Positions 18,861-26,985 of a stretch of 54,054 nucleotides of DNA are shown piece after piece; position 1 is the stretch's first letter, and each line of letters opens with the position of its first letter. The translations under genes and the position numbers were made by a program. The notes beneath the pieces are model-generated. The model saw only the letters and a program-made list of their open reading frames with translations, was not told where the DNA came from and did not search any database. Source of the DNA: an uncultured Anaerolineae bacterium (GTDB lineage Bacteria > Chloroflexota > Anaerolineae > Anaerolineales > Villigracilaceae); contig CAKZJX010000114.1 in NCBI GenBank assembly GCA_937120535.1, forward strand, positions 1 through 54,054, given 5' to 3'.

Positions 18861-19276
18861 ATGGAGTAATCCTCAAGTTCGAGTTGTTGAAGCAGTTTGG
18901 CGGCAGAGACTACGCCTTGGTTGATGTAGCGCGGTCTCCCTTGGGCGTCGAGGACAAAGGTGGTCGGGACGGTCATCACACCCCATTCGTGAGCCAGGTC
19001 CGGGTGAGCGCTGGCATCGATCTCAATCACTTGCAGCCATTGACCGTAGGCAGCTTGGAGTTGTTCCAAGATCGGTCGCTGCGTCGTTTTGCAAGGGACG
19101 CAGGTGGGAGTGGTGAAGTAGACAATGGCCGGCAGGCCGGTGCGGTAGGCGGCCAATCGAAAGACCTTGTCCTCAGCGCGCCGTAGCAGAAAGCGATTGA
19201 ACAGCAGATAGCCCAACGCTCCTGTCGCCACGATCAGGACCGTCCAGGCCAGGCGTTCTGAGAGTTCGGGGGTCAT
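18857..19276 (-). CDS. Membrane-anchored thioredoxin-fold protein
   Basis: A 139-residue protein with one N-terminal transmembrane segment (about residues 11-30) and a thioredoxin domain with the active site CVPC at residues 59-62 and the cis-Pro loop MTVPTTF. The topology suggests the domain is tethered at the membrane; the side cannot be decided. It overlaps DUF4395 by 4 bp upstream and cysK by 4 bp downstream, so the three are translationally coupled. A role in reducing or trafficking thiols for sulfur assimilation is plausible but inferred from position. Confidence 0.88.
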   Translation of the reverse strand: MTPELSERLAWTVLIVATGALGYLLFNRFLLRRAEDKVFRLAAYRTGLPAIVYFTTPTCVPCKTTQRPILEQLQAAYGQWLQVIEIDASAHPDLAHEWGVMTVPTTFVLDAQGRPRYINQGVVSAAKLLQQLELEDYSI

Positions 19277-19761
19277 TTTTTACTTCGTTCCACCGGTCGC
19301 ATGCCCGGAAATACGCCTGCCGGCGGATGTTTGGTAAACCCCGGCACCTTCCAGCGCGCTAGCCAGTAGTAAACGAAGCACCCCACGCAGAAACCGCCAA
19401 AGGCGTTGAGGGCCGCCAGGGCAGAGACCATCCACACCAGCCCCCAGCCTAGCGAGGCAAGGCCGGCCCAGAGCGCCAAGGCGCCGGCCAGCACAAACGT
19501 CCCGCCCAATCCCTGGGCAAAACGATGCGGTTCGGCGTTGTCGGGTGCCACATGGGGTTTCACCCAGCCAAGCGGCTTGAGCAGCAAACGGTAAACAAAC
19601 CCGAAGCCAGGGAAGCCAACGATTGCCCCAATCAGCATAACCGCGGCAATCAAGCCGGCCAACCACGGAAGGTCAAACAGGAAGGCCAAGGTATTCAAGA
19701 GAATCAGGGTGATCTGACTAACCACCATTTCGCTGTGATCGATCGGTTTCAAGCCATTCAT
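19273..19761 (-). CDS. DUF4395-family integral membrane protein
   Basis: A 162-residue protein with about four hydrophobic segments. It has a conserved-looking CVGC motif inside GGFCVGCFVYYWLARW, which would place a dithiol in or next to the membrane. The N-terminal MNGLKPIDHSE and NTLAFLF segments fit the DUF4395 family, which often sits beside thioredoxin-like genes. The start at 19761 is chosen for the GAGGAA site 7 nt upstream; an upstream in-frame codon at 19809 would lie in the structured leader. First gene of the DUF4395-Trx-cysK-cysE operon. Electron transfer to the adjacent thioredoxin-like protein is an inference. Confidence 0.85.
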   Translation of the reverse strand: MNGLKPIDHSEMVVSQITLILLNTLAFLFDLPWLAGLIAAVMLIGAIVGFPGFGFVYRLLLKPLGWVKPHVAPDNAEPHRFAQGLGGTFVLAGALALWAGLASLGWGLVWMVSALAALNAFGGFCVGCFVYYWLARWKVPGFTKHPPAGVFPGMRPVERSKK

Positions 19762-19795
19762 AGGTCGTTCCTCTAACAATATTTTTAAAGAAACA

Positions 19796-19913
19796 CGTCG
19801 TCTGGCCAACGATGAGCAATCCTCATGAATAAGGAAAGCAAAAGAACGGCAGCGAAGGCCGCGTGATCAACTCACCAAGCGGGATTCGCCCACCGTTCTT
19901 CGGCCAGACGACG
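19796..19913 (-). promoter_or_regulatory. Candidate structured leader RNA with a three-way-junction shape
   Basis: Outer helix: CGTCGTCTGGCC (19913-19902) with GGCCAGACGACG (19807-19796), a perfect 12-bp pairing. Inside it, AAGAACGG (19900-19893) pairs with CCGTTCTT (19849-19842) over 8 bp, and ATGAG/CTCAT with loop GATTG forms a third hairpin (about 19827-19813). The downstream sequence TGTTTCTTT is moderately U-rich, so the outer helix could act as part of a terminator. Directly ahead of the DUF4395 ribosome binding site. Function unknown. Confidence 0.6.
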
Positions 19914-20005
19914 AAGATAACAACCTGCGAAGACACGGTGGTTACGAACCCCGCGTCATACAGGAGCAGAGCAGATACCGGATCAAGACCATCATCATGT
20001 CTGAT

Positions 20006-20033
20006 ATTCTACGCGTCTTGTATAAGACGTCAA
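20006..20033 (-). promoter_or_regulatory. Promoter of the cys operon with a palindrome in the spacer
   Basis: TTGACG (20033-20028), 16-bp spacer, TAGAAT (20011-20006). The inverted repeat CGTCTT-ATAC-AAGACG (20029-20014) fills the spacer and is placed like a repressor operator. Confidence 0.7.
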
Positions 20034-20121
20034 GATCGCAAGGGTGCATACCACAGAATTTCGCACAATATAGGGGAAATATCGCAAAATTTCGAACGCT
20101 TGCCAACGCGCACTAACAGGT

Positions 20122-21747
20122 TCACGATTTACGCGGCTGAGAGTCCCTTTGTCGTTGGCGGGTTTGACGGATATAGTCTTTGATCAATTGGGGGGGATGC
20201 GGTTGAGAGCCGCCCATGATCAGGTAGCCAGGCGCCCAGAAATCGCCAGAGGGATTTTCTTTCCGTAGGCGCGGAAACTCGGCAAAGATGCGCTCCGAGG
20301 TCTGCTGGCGCATGATGCGCATCAGATACCCTGGCGAGGTGTTGGGAGGAACGCTCACGATCCACTGCAGATACTCTGGACGCACAGCAATGAAATCCAG
20401 GCGCCAGCCGAAGGCAATGCAAATGGTGGGGACCCATTCGCTCAGGCGATCGGCCAGGTCGCCCACCAGATAATGGGAGCTGAAGCGTGGCACCAACAAA
20501 CAGGCGTAACTGAGGTTGTAGAGCCCTGGCGAGAGGGGTTCAAAGATCGAGCGGCCGGCTACTTCAGTGATCGAATGCGGACGAATCTCGTCCCTCTCGC
20601 CCGTCCCGGTCTGGGAAGAAGGGGAAGGTGATTTCAATTTGGACGGCGCAGTGACTTCCAGGTCTTGGGGGCTGTGTTCAACGGTCTCATCCCTTAGCAA
20701 ATCTTTCAAGGGGACAGGCGGCGAGGACTCGCGGCTGACCGCTCGCGTCTCGGGCAAGGGAGTGGATGGGCGAGTTTCCATGGCCGAGGCTGAGATCGAC
20801 GGAAACGCATCCCCTCCTGGACGTGGGGGAGTTGAAGAGCCACTGGCTTTCGGTGAAGGCGATGGAAGAGGAGAAGGGATATCGCGCAAGATCTCGGCGA
20901 TCGACGGTCCATCGAAATCCAGGTCATCCGAGTCAGGGGGGGAAGAGGGCTCGGCTGAGGGAGAGGGGAAATCGGGTATGGCCGGCGGCTGGGATCCGGT
21001 TTTCTCCATAAGCAGGGAGCGAGCTAGGGCGTTGGCTTGGGTCCGGATAGTGCTAAAGGGCGTTTCGGCGTCGAACACCAAGGCCAAAACGATCCCCTCT
21101 GCCAGGGTGGTTGCGTAGAGCATGTGCTCGGCGCGCGTGGTCTCCAAACGAGCGAAGCGCAGCAGATCGCCCCCTTGTTGCTCATCCCAGTTGCGGGAGA
21201 CGATGCGTGCCAATTCGTTGGCCGTCTCCTGAGAAAGCCCGCCGGCATATGCCCATAGCTTCTTGCCGCGGGTGATCAAGGCGGCTTGGGCAGCGGACTC
21301 CAAGGTTAGCCGTGTCAAGCGTTGAGCGGCCTTGTTGGCATCTTGCAGCCACAACAGATCGGGAGTTTCGGGAAGAGGGGGAATAGGAAGTTCGGGTTCT
21401 GGTTTGAGGCCGAGCATTTCCAGCAGTTCTGGGAGATAAAAGGGCTTGCGCAGTAAGGTCCAGGGCTGAAGCGCCTCCAGGCTGGAGGGCAGTTCCTCGT
21501 CCGAGACAATAATCAATTGCACAGTGGGATGTATATTGCGCAAAGCGCGTCCGATCTCCAGCAGAGCTTCGCTCCCCAAGTCGATGTCGAGCAGGGCAAT
21601 TTCGCAGCTCTCGCTTTTCATTTGTATCAGCGCAGTGGGCTCATCGCCGGCAAGGAACGCCCGAAATCGCCCTGTTTCCTCCAGGCTGGAACGCAACATG
21701 TTGCCAAAACTGCTCTGGGGTGTCACCACAAGAACGGCTTTGCGCAT
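20122..21747 (-). CDS. Receiver - roadblock-like - degenerate IS200-type transposase-domain fusion protein
   Basis: A 541-residue protein with three parts. Residues 1-115 look like a response-regulator receiver: candidate phospho-Asp D54 (ALLDIDLG), S82 and K101 (RKPF), though the usual N-terminal acidic pair is replaced by TP. Residues about 130-247 resemble a roadblock/LC7 small domain. A Ser/Pro-rich, low-complexity linker runs to about 400. Residues 405-535 align by eye to IS200/IS605 TnpA (Y1 transposase): the SVPPNTSPGYLMRIMRQQTSERIF, FWAPGYLI and IKDYIRQ blocks are recognisable, with the catalytic Tyr retained (Y525). The metal-binding HUH is changed to Y459-L460-Q461, so cleavage should be lost. 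It probably binds DNA or RNA hairpins. Start ATG chosen; a GTG lies two codons upstream. Confidence 0.8.
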   Translation of the reverse strand: MRKAVLVVTPQSSFGNMLRSSLEETGRFRAFLAGDEPTALIQMKSESCEIALLDIDLGSEALLEIGRALRNIHPTVQLIIVSDEELPSSLEALQPWTLLRKPFYLPELLEMLGLKPEPELPIPPLPETPDLLWLQDANKAAQRLTRLTLESAAQAALITRGKKLWAYAGGLSQETANELARIVSRNWDEQQGGDLLRFARLETTRAEHMLYATTLAEGIVLALVFDAETPFSTIRTQANALARSLLMEKTGSQPPAIPDFPSPSAEPSSPPDSDDLDFDGPSIAEILRDIPSPLPSPSPKASGSSTPPRPGGDAFPSISASAMETRPSTPLPETRAVSRESSPPVPLKDLLRDETVEHSPQDLEVTAPSKLKSPSPSSQTGTGERDEIRPHSITEVAGRSIFEPLSPGLYNLSYACLLVPRFSSHYLVGDLADRLSEWVPTICIAFGWRLDFIAVRPEYLQWIVSVPPNTSPGYLMRIMRQQTSERIFAEFPRLRKENPSGDFWAPGYLIMGGSQPHPPQLIKDYIRQTRQRQRDSQPRKS

Positions 21748-21753
21748 GAACAC

Positions 21754-21782
21754 AGTGTATCACTTTCAATTGCGAAAGGCAA
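21754..21782 (-). promoter_or_regulatory. Promoter of the receiver/transposase-fusion gene
   Basis: TTGCCT (21782-21777), 17-bp spacer, TACACT (21759-21754). The ATG lies 7 nt after the -10, so the transcript is probably leaderless, which agrees with the lack of a ribosome binding site. Confidence 0.6.
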
Positions 21783-21860
21783 GGGACGGACGCATGTTTC
21801 CCGCTTCTCTGTTCCAAAGCCTGCTGCAAGAGGGGGAGATCGTTGAGGGTAGCCTCAATC

Positions 21861-21893
21861 AAAAAAGGCCATCCCCCCTCAGAGATGGCCTTT
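21861..21893 (-). terminator. Intrinsic terminator after the flavoprotein gene
   Basis: Stem AAAGGCCAT (21893-21885) / ATGGCCTTT (21872-21864) followed by a T-run on the minus strand. It separates the flavoprotein gene from the fusion gene downstream. Confidence 0.9.
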
Positions 21894-21914
21894 CAGCACG
21901 ATCAGCGATCTTGC

Positions 21915-23234
21915 TCAAACGGTCAGGGTCAGCCCGATGGCCTTAAGCATCTCCTCGTTGGTGTCGAACTTGAATTCCTGCACACCACGCTTGCGCGCCT
22001 CTTCGGCCTCGATCGCCTCCAGGCGGAGCACATCTCCTTTGGTGACAATCGGTTTCCCCAAGTTGTACAGGCGGACGCTCACCCGTTTCAGATCGGGTTC
22101 GGCGGGAGGCAAGGTCTGCAAATACTGCCAAGCAGCTCGAGCAGCATTGATTCCATCTCGACGAGCATTGCCAACCAGTCCATGGCTCGCCTGACGCGAC
22201 CACCCTCCCACAAACACCCCCTCCACCGGCGTCTCATACGACATGCCGTCGATCGGGAAGCGCGGATCGCTACGCTTGACGAATTCACTGCCCTCCACAG
22301 GCAGGCCAAAGGTGGGGTCTACCCGGTCGCCGATGGCAAAGATGACCGTATCCACATCGATCCGTTCGGTCTGGCCGGTGCCGCGGGCTTTGACCTCGCC
22401 ATCTTTGACCACTAAGTTGTTGTTTTCGATCTCGAGCTGTTTGACATAGCCTTGCGAGTCGCCGATTAGGCGCACTGGCGAGGCCAGGAAGCGGAACAGG
22501 AAGCGGGTGTCTGAAGTCTTGGGATCGGCATCCTGCAAGGCCTCTAGGATGTCGGCTTTGGCGGCGGCCACATTCTGGCCAATGGCTTGCATCACTGGTG
22601 CAATCCGCTCGATCTCCTGCTCAAACGCCTCCAGGTCGAGGTTGGCGATAATGTACTCCATCTCTTTGCGGTCGAATTTCACCTCAGCTGGCCCGCGGCG
22701 GACCACAGCGATCACTTCCTCCGCCTTCACCTCATGAATCAAATAGCGGGCGATGTCCACCATTACATTCCCTGCCCCAACGATGGCGCACCGCCGGCCG
22801 AAATGCATCTGTTTCTGCGAGAAGGGCGGCAGCTTGTTGTAGTAGTACACCACATCTTTGGCGTGATAAACTCCGATCAGGTCCTCGCCAGGCAAGCCCA
22901 ACCACTTCGTCCCTTGAGCGCCCACGGTTACCAGGATGGCCTGAAAACCCAGGGCGCGCAGATCGTCTAACGTGAGATCGCCCTGTGTGCCGATGGTCAC
23001 ATTTCCAAAATAATCAATGTTGGGATGGGCGAGCACGTTGCGGAACTGATTGCGCAGTCCCTCCTTCATCGTGTGCTTGGCCGGGTAGATGCCGTATTCG
23101 GCCAACCCGCCGGGTTTAATATCGCGATTGAACACAACGACACGGGCGCCTGTCTGAGCCAGTTCGCGCGCGCCGAACAGGCCGGCCGGCCCTGCGCCGA
23201 TAACAGCGACCAAATACTGTTTTTCGTGAGTCAC
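21915..23234 (-). CDS. FAD-dependent pyridine-nucleotide oxidoreductase, ferredoxin-NADP reductase/adrenodoxin-reductase-like
   Basis: A 439-residue flavoprotein. VAVIGAGPAGLFGARELAQTG (about residues 9-29) is the FAD-binding Rossmann motif, GGLAEYGIYP is the typical adrenodoxin-reductase/GltD segment, and AIVGAGNVMVDIARYL is the NADP site. There are no N-terminal Fe-S Cys motifs as in GltD. It likely moves electrons between NAD(P)H and ferredoxin. The start is taken as the GTG at 23234, which has GGAGGAG 5 nt upstream; an in-frame ATG at 23267 has none. A promoter lies at 23409-23382. It might serve the glutamate-synthase-like enzyme encoded elsewhere in the window, but they are not linked. 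Confidence 0.88.
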   Translation of the reverse strand: MTHEKQYLVAVIGAGPAGLFGARELAQTGARVVVFNRDIKPGGLAEYGIYPAKHTMKEGLRNQFRNVLAHPNIDYFGNVTIGTQGDLTLDDLRALGFQAILVTVGAQGTKWLGLPGEDLIGVYHAKDVVYYYNKLPPFSQKQMHFGRRCAIVGAGNVMVDIARYLIHEVKAEEVIAVVRRGPAEVKFDRKEMEYIIANLDLEAFEQEIERIAPVMQAIGQNVAAAKADILEALQDADPKTSDTRFLFRFLASPVRLIGDSQGYVKQLEIENNNLVVKDGEVKARGTGQTERIDVDTVIFAIGDRVDPTFGLPVEGSEFVKRSDPRFPIDGMSYETPVEGVFVGGWSRQASHGLVGNARRDGINAARAAWQYLQTLPPAEPDLKRVSVRLYNLGKPIVTKGDVLRLEAIEAEEARKRGVQEFKFDTNEEMLKAIGLTLTV

Positions 23235-23381
23235 GATCTCCTCCAGCGATGCAATTGAGATAGACAAATTTCAAACGAGCCAATTGTACACCAAATTAGA
23301 CGAAAAGCCACCGAACAGGCTTACATCAGCCGACTCGCCAACCGTCATCCTGTGATAACCCCTAATGTCTTCCTGATATAC

Positions 23382-23409
23382 ATTATAGCGACAAACATTA
23401 AAATAACAA
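23382..23409 (-). promoter_or_regulatory. Promoter of the flavoprotein gene
   Basis: TTGTTA (23409-23404), 16-bp spacer, TATAAT (23387-23382) in an AT-rich stretch between divergent genes. Confidence 0.75.
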
Positions 23410-23493
23410 GTGTAAAATTTCACAAACTTTTCGGCCAAACGTAGGCCAACAGAGCTTGCATTCTGTGATAGCATTAATCCCACTAGAGGTGTC

Positions 23494-24339
23494 ATGAACT
23501 CTTCTTCTGATCCATTGAAAAAAGAGAGTCCCTCAAGCCGCCTTCGCTCCATCCTGCAGGCGGAAACCTCCGAAGTGCCCCCGCCGATTGAGATCACTCC
23601 TGCGCCTAGCCGCAACCTTCTGGAGCGATTGCCGCGTGCATCCAGGCCTTCCCCGCCGGCCCAGGAATCGCAGCCACCGCCCCCAGCCGAATCCCCTCCT
23701 CGAAAACCGGCCTTGCGCTTCTCCCTACCCCGCCTCTCTAAGGAACGCCTCTTGCCGGCACTCTGGACGATCGCTTCCATCCTCTCCCTAGCCGTGAACG
23801 CCATCCTGCTGGCGGTGATCCTGCTCTTGTTCATCTTTCTACGGAATCTAGACCTCCCAATCAGCAATCCGACGACCTTGATCCGCTTGCCGCTCGAAAC
23901 GGTGCGCGGCTTGTACCGGAACTTCGAAGCGATGGATCGGGCCCACATCATCACCCGGATCCCGGTCGCCACCTCGGTGCCGGTACAGCTTGAAGTGTGC
24001 ATCCGCAGTGACACCGTGGTGACGACCAACCAAGACGTGATCATCCCCGACGCACGCGTCACCGTTCAGACCGGCGGATTGAACATCACCAATGCCAGCA
24101 CTCGAATCCTCTTGCCAGCCAACGTACAATTGCCAGTCAACCTTGACCTGTGTGTGCCGGTGGAGACCACTATCCCCGTCTCGCTCAACGTAGACGTGGA
24201 TATCCCCCTAGACCAAACCGACTTGCATGAGCCGTTTACCGGTTTACAAGATGTGCTGGAGCCTGTATACTGCCTGCTCGACCCCCAGGCAGTCGATTCA
24301 AACGGTATTTCGATCTGTGAGAAAGCCAAAACCCCATAA
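23494..24339 (+). CDS. Single-pass membrane protein of unknown function
   Basis: A 281-residue protein I do not recognise. Residues 1-75 are Ser/Pro-rich and probably cytoplasmic; residues about 88-117 form one long hydrophobic segment (LWTIASILSLAVNAILLAVILLL-type); the remaining about 160 residues are beta-rich with many Val/Ile/Thr and repeated LP-V-x-L-D/E-x-C-V/I-type strands and Cys at about 171, 222, 271 and 281 regions. It is the first gene of a cluster with two M16 peptidases and acpS, 36 nt ahead of the first peptidase. No ribosome binding site stronger than AGAGGTG is seen. An extracellular assembly or substrate of the peptidases is conceivable but not supported. Confidence 0.75.
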   Translation: MNSSSDPLKKESPSSRLRSILQAETSEVPPPIEITPAPSRNLLERLPRASRPSPPAQESQPPPPAESPPRKPALRFSLPRLSKERLLPALWTIASILSLAVNAILLAVILLLFIFLRNLDLPISNPTTLIRLPLETVRGLYRNFEAMDRAHIITRIPVATSVPVQLEVCIRSDTVVTTNQDVIIPDARVTVQTGGLNITNASTRILLPANVQLPVNLDLCVPVETTIPVSLNVDVDIPLDQTDLHEPFTGLQDVLEPVYCLLDPQAVDSNGISICEKAKTP

Positions 24340-24375
24340 GGGCGTCCGATAAAGAAGCACACCTAGAGGTTAATT

Positions 24376-25671
24376 ATGAAAAAAGAGTACTACAAGACCA
24401 TCCTGTCCAACGGCTTAATGGTTTTTCTCAAAGAAGTTCATACCTCCCCCTTAATCTCCTCCTGGATGTGGTATCGCGTAGGGTCAAAAGATGAACCAAG
24501 CGGGAAGACCGGCATTTCCCATTGGGTAGAGCACATGCAGTTCAAAGGCACACCTCGTTTTCCCGCCAAGGTGCTCGATAAGGCTATCTCACGCAACGGC
24601 GGCTATTGGAACGCCTTCACCTTTCTGGATTGGACGACCTATTTTGAGACCATGCCGGCCGACAAAGTTGACCTGGCCTTGCAACTCGAAGCCGATCGGA
24701 TGACCAATAGCCTGTTTGATCCCAAAGAAGTAGCATCCGAGCGCACCGTGATCCTTTCTGAACGGGAAGGGAACGAAAATGAGCCGCTCTTCTTGCTCGG
24801 AGAAGCGGTTCAACATGCCGCCTTTCGGGTCCATCCCTACCACCATGAGGTGATCGGCGAAAAGGCCGATCTGCTCGCCATCACCCGCGATGACCTCTAC
24901 CAGCACTATCGTACCTATTACACGCCAAACAACGCCGTATTAGCCATTGCCGGCGATTTTAATACCAAGTCTATGCTGGCCCGCGTTCGGGAGTTGTTCG
25001 AGCCGATCCCGCGCGGGCCGAAGCCGCCGCGCCTGGTCCGGCCAGAACCGCCGCCTCGAGGCGAGATCCGCCTGACGGTGGAAGGGCCAGGGGAGACCAC
25101 CTACGTCCAGGTGGCGTATCCCTTTCCGGCGGGGGCGCATCCCGATTTCTTCCCAATGACCGTCTTAGACAGTCTGCTGGCCGGCCCAACCAACCTGAAC
25201 ATGTTCGGCGGCGGCATCTCTAACCGCACCTCACGCCTCTACCGAACGCTGGTCGAGAAGGAATATGCCGTCTCTGTCTCGGCAGGGGGAGCCGCCACAA
25301 TCGACCCGTTCCTCTACACCATCACCATCACCGTCCATCCGAAGCGCAAACCCGAAGAAACCTTGGCGGCCCTGGACGCCGAGATCGAGCGCCTACAAAA
25401 CGAGCGCGTGGAGCCGGCTGAGATCGAACGCGCCATCAAACAAGCGCGCGCCCTGTTTGCCTATGGAAGCGAAAGCATCACCAACCAGGCCTTCTGGATG
25501 GGATATGCCGAGATGTTCGCCAACTACACCTGGTTCTTGACCTTCCTGGAGAAGCTCTCGGAGGTCACGGCAGAGGAGGTGGAGCGCGTTGCCCGCCAAT
25601 ACTTCCGACCGCAATGGCGCGTGGTGGGAACGTATCGGCCCACAAACCACCGTTCGAGCGCCTCTATGTAA
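24376..25671 (+). CDS. M16 family zinc metallopeptidase, active subunit
   Basis: A 431-residue pitrilysin-family (M16B) peptidase. The inverted zinc motif HWVEH is at residues 49-53 and the third ligand, E129, lies 76 residues after the second His, as the family requires. The C-terminal inactive-domain half contains the SNRTSRLYRTLVEKEYAVSVSA segment. No signal peptide is visible, so it is probably cytosolic. It is followed 14 nt later by a second M16 protein lacking the zinc motif; in this family such pairs form active/inactive heterodimers that clear small peptides. Confidence 0.94.
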   Translation: MKKEYYKTILSNGLMVFLKEVHTSPLISSWMWYRVGSKDEPSGKTGISHWVEHMQFKGTPRFPAKVLDKAISRNGGYWNAFTFLDWTTYFETMPADKVDLALQLEADRMTNSLFDPKEVASERTVILSEREGNENEPLFLLGEAVQHAAFRVHPYHHEVIGEKADLLAITRDDLYQHYRTYYTPNNAVLAIAGDFNTKSMLARVRELFEPIPRGPKPPRLVRPEPPPRGEIRLTVEGPGETTYVQVAYPFPAGAHPDFFPMTVLDSLLAGPTNLNMFGGGISNRTSRLYRTLVEKEYAVSVSAGGAATIDPFLYTITITVHPKRKPEETLAALDAEIERLQNERVEPAEIERAIKQARALFAYGSESITNQAFWMGYAEMFANYTWFLTFLEKLSEVTAEEVERVARQYFRPQWRVVGTYRPTNHRSSASM

Positions 25672-25685
25672 TTCAGGAGCACCCC

Positions 25686-26978
25686 ATGAGCCCAAAACGG
25701 TCGTCTGCCTCTTCACGTCCCTCAACTCTACCAGGTCCAGAAGACATCCATCGCACAACGCTCCCCAACGGCATCATTGTGCTGAGTCGCGCCAACTTCA
25801 ACAGCCCTTCTGTGGCGGTAAGCGGTTATTTCGCTAGCGGGAGTCTGTTCGAACCCGATGAGAAGCTTGGCTTGGCCGGCTTCACCTGTTCGGCATTGAT
25901 GCGCGGCACTCAGCAAAGGGATATGCAGCAGATTTACGATGCCCTGGAGTCGGTGGGCGCTAGCTTTGGTTACGAGTCTGGGACCTATTCCTCGTCCTTT
26001 GGCGGGCGCGCGCTAGCCGAAGATTTGTCCCTGCTCTTGAACACCCTAGCCGAAACCATCCGCTTCCCCTCCTTCCCTGAGGAGCAAGTGGAGCGCTTGC
26101 GCGCTCAACTGTTGACCAGCCTGGCCATACGCGCCCAAGACACATCCGATATGGCCGATCTGGTGTTCAACCAGATGCTGTTTGAAGGGCACCCATACAG
26201 CCGGCCCGACGACGGTTGGCCGGAGACCATTCAAGCGATCACCCGTCAGGATTTGATTGACTTCCATCGCCGCACAATAGGACCTCGAGGGATGGTTATC
26301 GCCATCGTTGGCGCAGTGGAACCGCAACAGGCGGTGGAGGCTGTGCAACGCGTCCTGGGAGATTGGGAGAACCCCGATCAGCGGGAACAGCTTCCCATCC
26401 CCGATCAGCCCCTGCCCGTTCAGACCAAGGAGCGGCATCACCTGATCCCTGATAAGAGTCAGAGCGATTTGGTGATCGGTACGCTTGGTCCACGGCGAAC
26501 CAATCCGGACTTTCTCGCCGCCTCGCTGGGTAATTCGATCCTCGGCCAGTTTGGCCTGATGGGCCGTATTGGAGATGTGGTGCGCGAGAGGGCCGGCCTG
26601 GCCTACTACGCCTACAGCAACCTGAGCGCCGGCCTCGGCCCAGGCGCCTGGAGCGTGGCGGCCGGCGTGAACCCGAGCAACGTGCGGCGTGCGGTTGACC
26701 TGATCGTGTCCGAGCTGAAGCGCCTCGTTCAGAAAGGAGTGACCCGCCAAGAACTGGCCGACGTTCAGGAAAACTTTATCGGCCGCCTTCCGCTCTCTCT
26801 GGAATCCAACAGCGGTGTGGCCGGCGCCCTGCTCAACATCGAACGCTTCAACCTAGGACTAGACTACTATCTTCGCTATGAACATCTGATCCGAGCGGTT
26901 AGCCGGCAGGAGGTGCACGCCGTCGCTCGCAAATACATTGACCCCGATCGGCTGGTGATCGCCATTGCCGGCCCCTGA
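25686..26978 (+). CDS. M16 family peptidase-like protein, inactive subunit
   Basis: A 430-residue homologue of the preceding gene. Where the active enzyme has HxxEH it reads LAGFTCSALMRG, so the zinc ligands are gone, while the R/Y pair expected in the second half (RERAGLAYYAYS) is kept. That is the classic division of labour in M16B dimers, with this subunit contributing substrate-binding residues. The start at 25686 has AGGAG 6 nt upstream; an in-frame start at 25614 would overlap the preceding gene. Confidence 0.92.
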   Translation: MSPKRSSASSRPSTLPGPEDIHRTTLPNGIIVLSRANFNSPSVAVSGYFASGSLFEPDEKLGLAGFTCSALMRGTQQRDMQQIYDALESVGASFGYESGTYSSSFGGRALAEDLSLLLNTLAETIRFPSFPEEQVERLRAQLLTSLAIRAQDTSDMADLVFNQMLFEGHPYSRPDDGWPETIQAITRQDLIDFHRRTIGPRGMVIAIVGAVEPQQAVEAVQRVLGDWENPDQREQLPIPDQPLPVQTKERHHLIPDKSQSDLVIGTLGPRRTNPDFLAASLGNSILGQFGLMGRIGDVVRERAGLAYYAYSNLSAGLGPGAWSVAAGVNPSNVRRAVDLIVSELKRLVQKGVTRQELADVQENFIGRLPLSLESNSGVAGALLNIERFNLGLDYYLRYEHLIRAVSRQEVHAVARKYIDPDRLVIAIAGP

Positions 26979-26985
26979 AACGACC

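Larger units (their letters stand above)
19762..20121 (-). promoter_or_regulatory. Leader and promoter region of the DUF4395-Trx-cysK-cysE operon
   Basis: About 360 nt without a gene. Reading on the minus strand it holds a promoter (20033-20006), then an approximately 240-nt leader whose 3' half folds into a long interrupted stem (next entry). It lies back to back with the 3' end of the receiver/transposase-fusion gene. No known riboswitch core (SAM, T-box, cobalamin, TPP, FMN) was recognised. Confidence 0.6.

Noticed and set aside
19796-19913. Hammerhead-type ribozyme or transposon inverted repeats at the cys leader.
   Set aside because: No CUGAUGA/GAAA core in either orientation, and no target duplication or transposase; the nested helices fit a leader RNA better.
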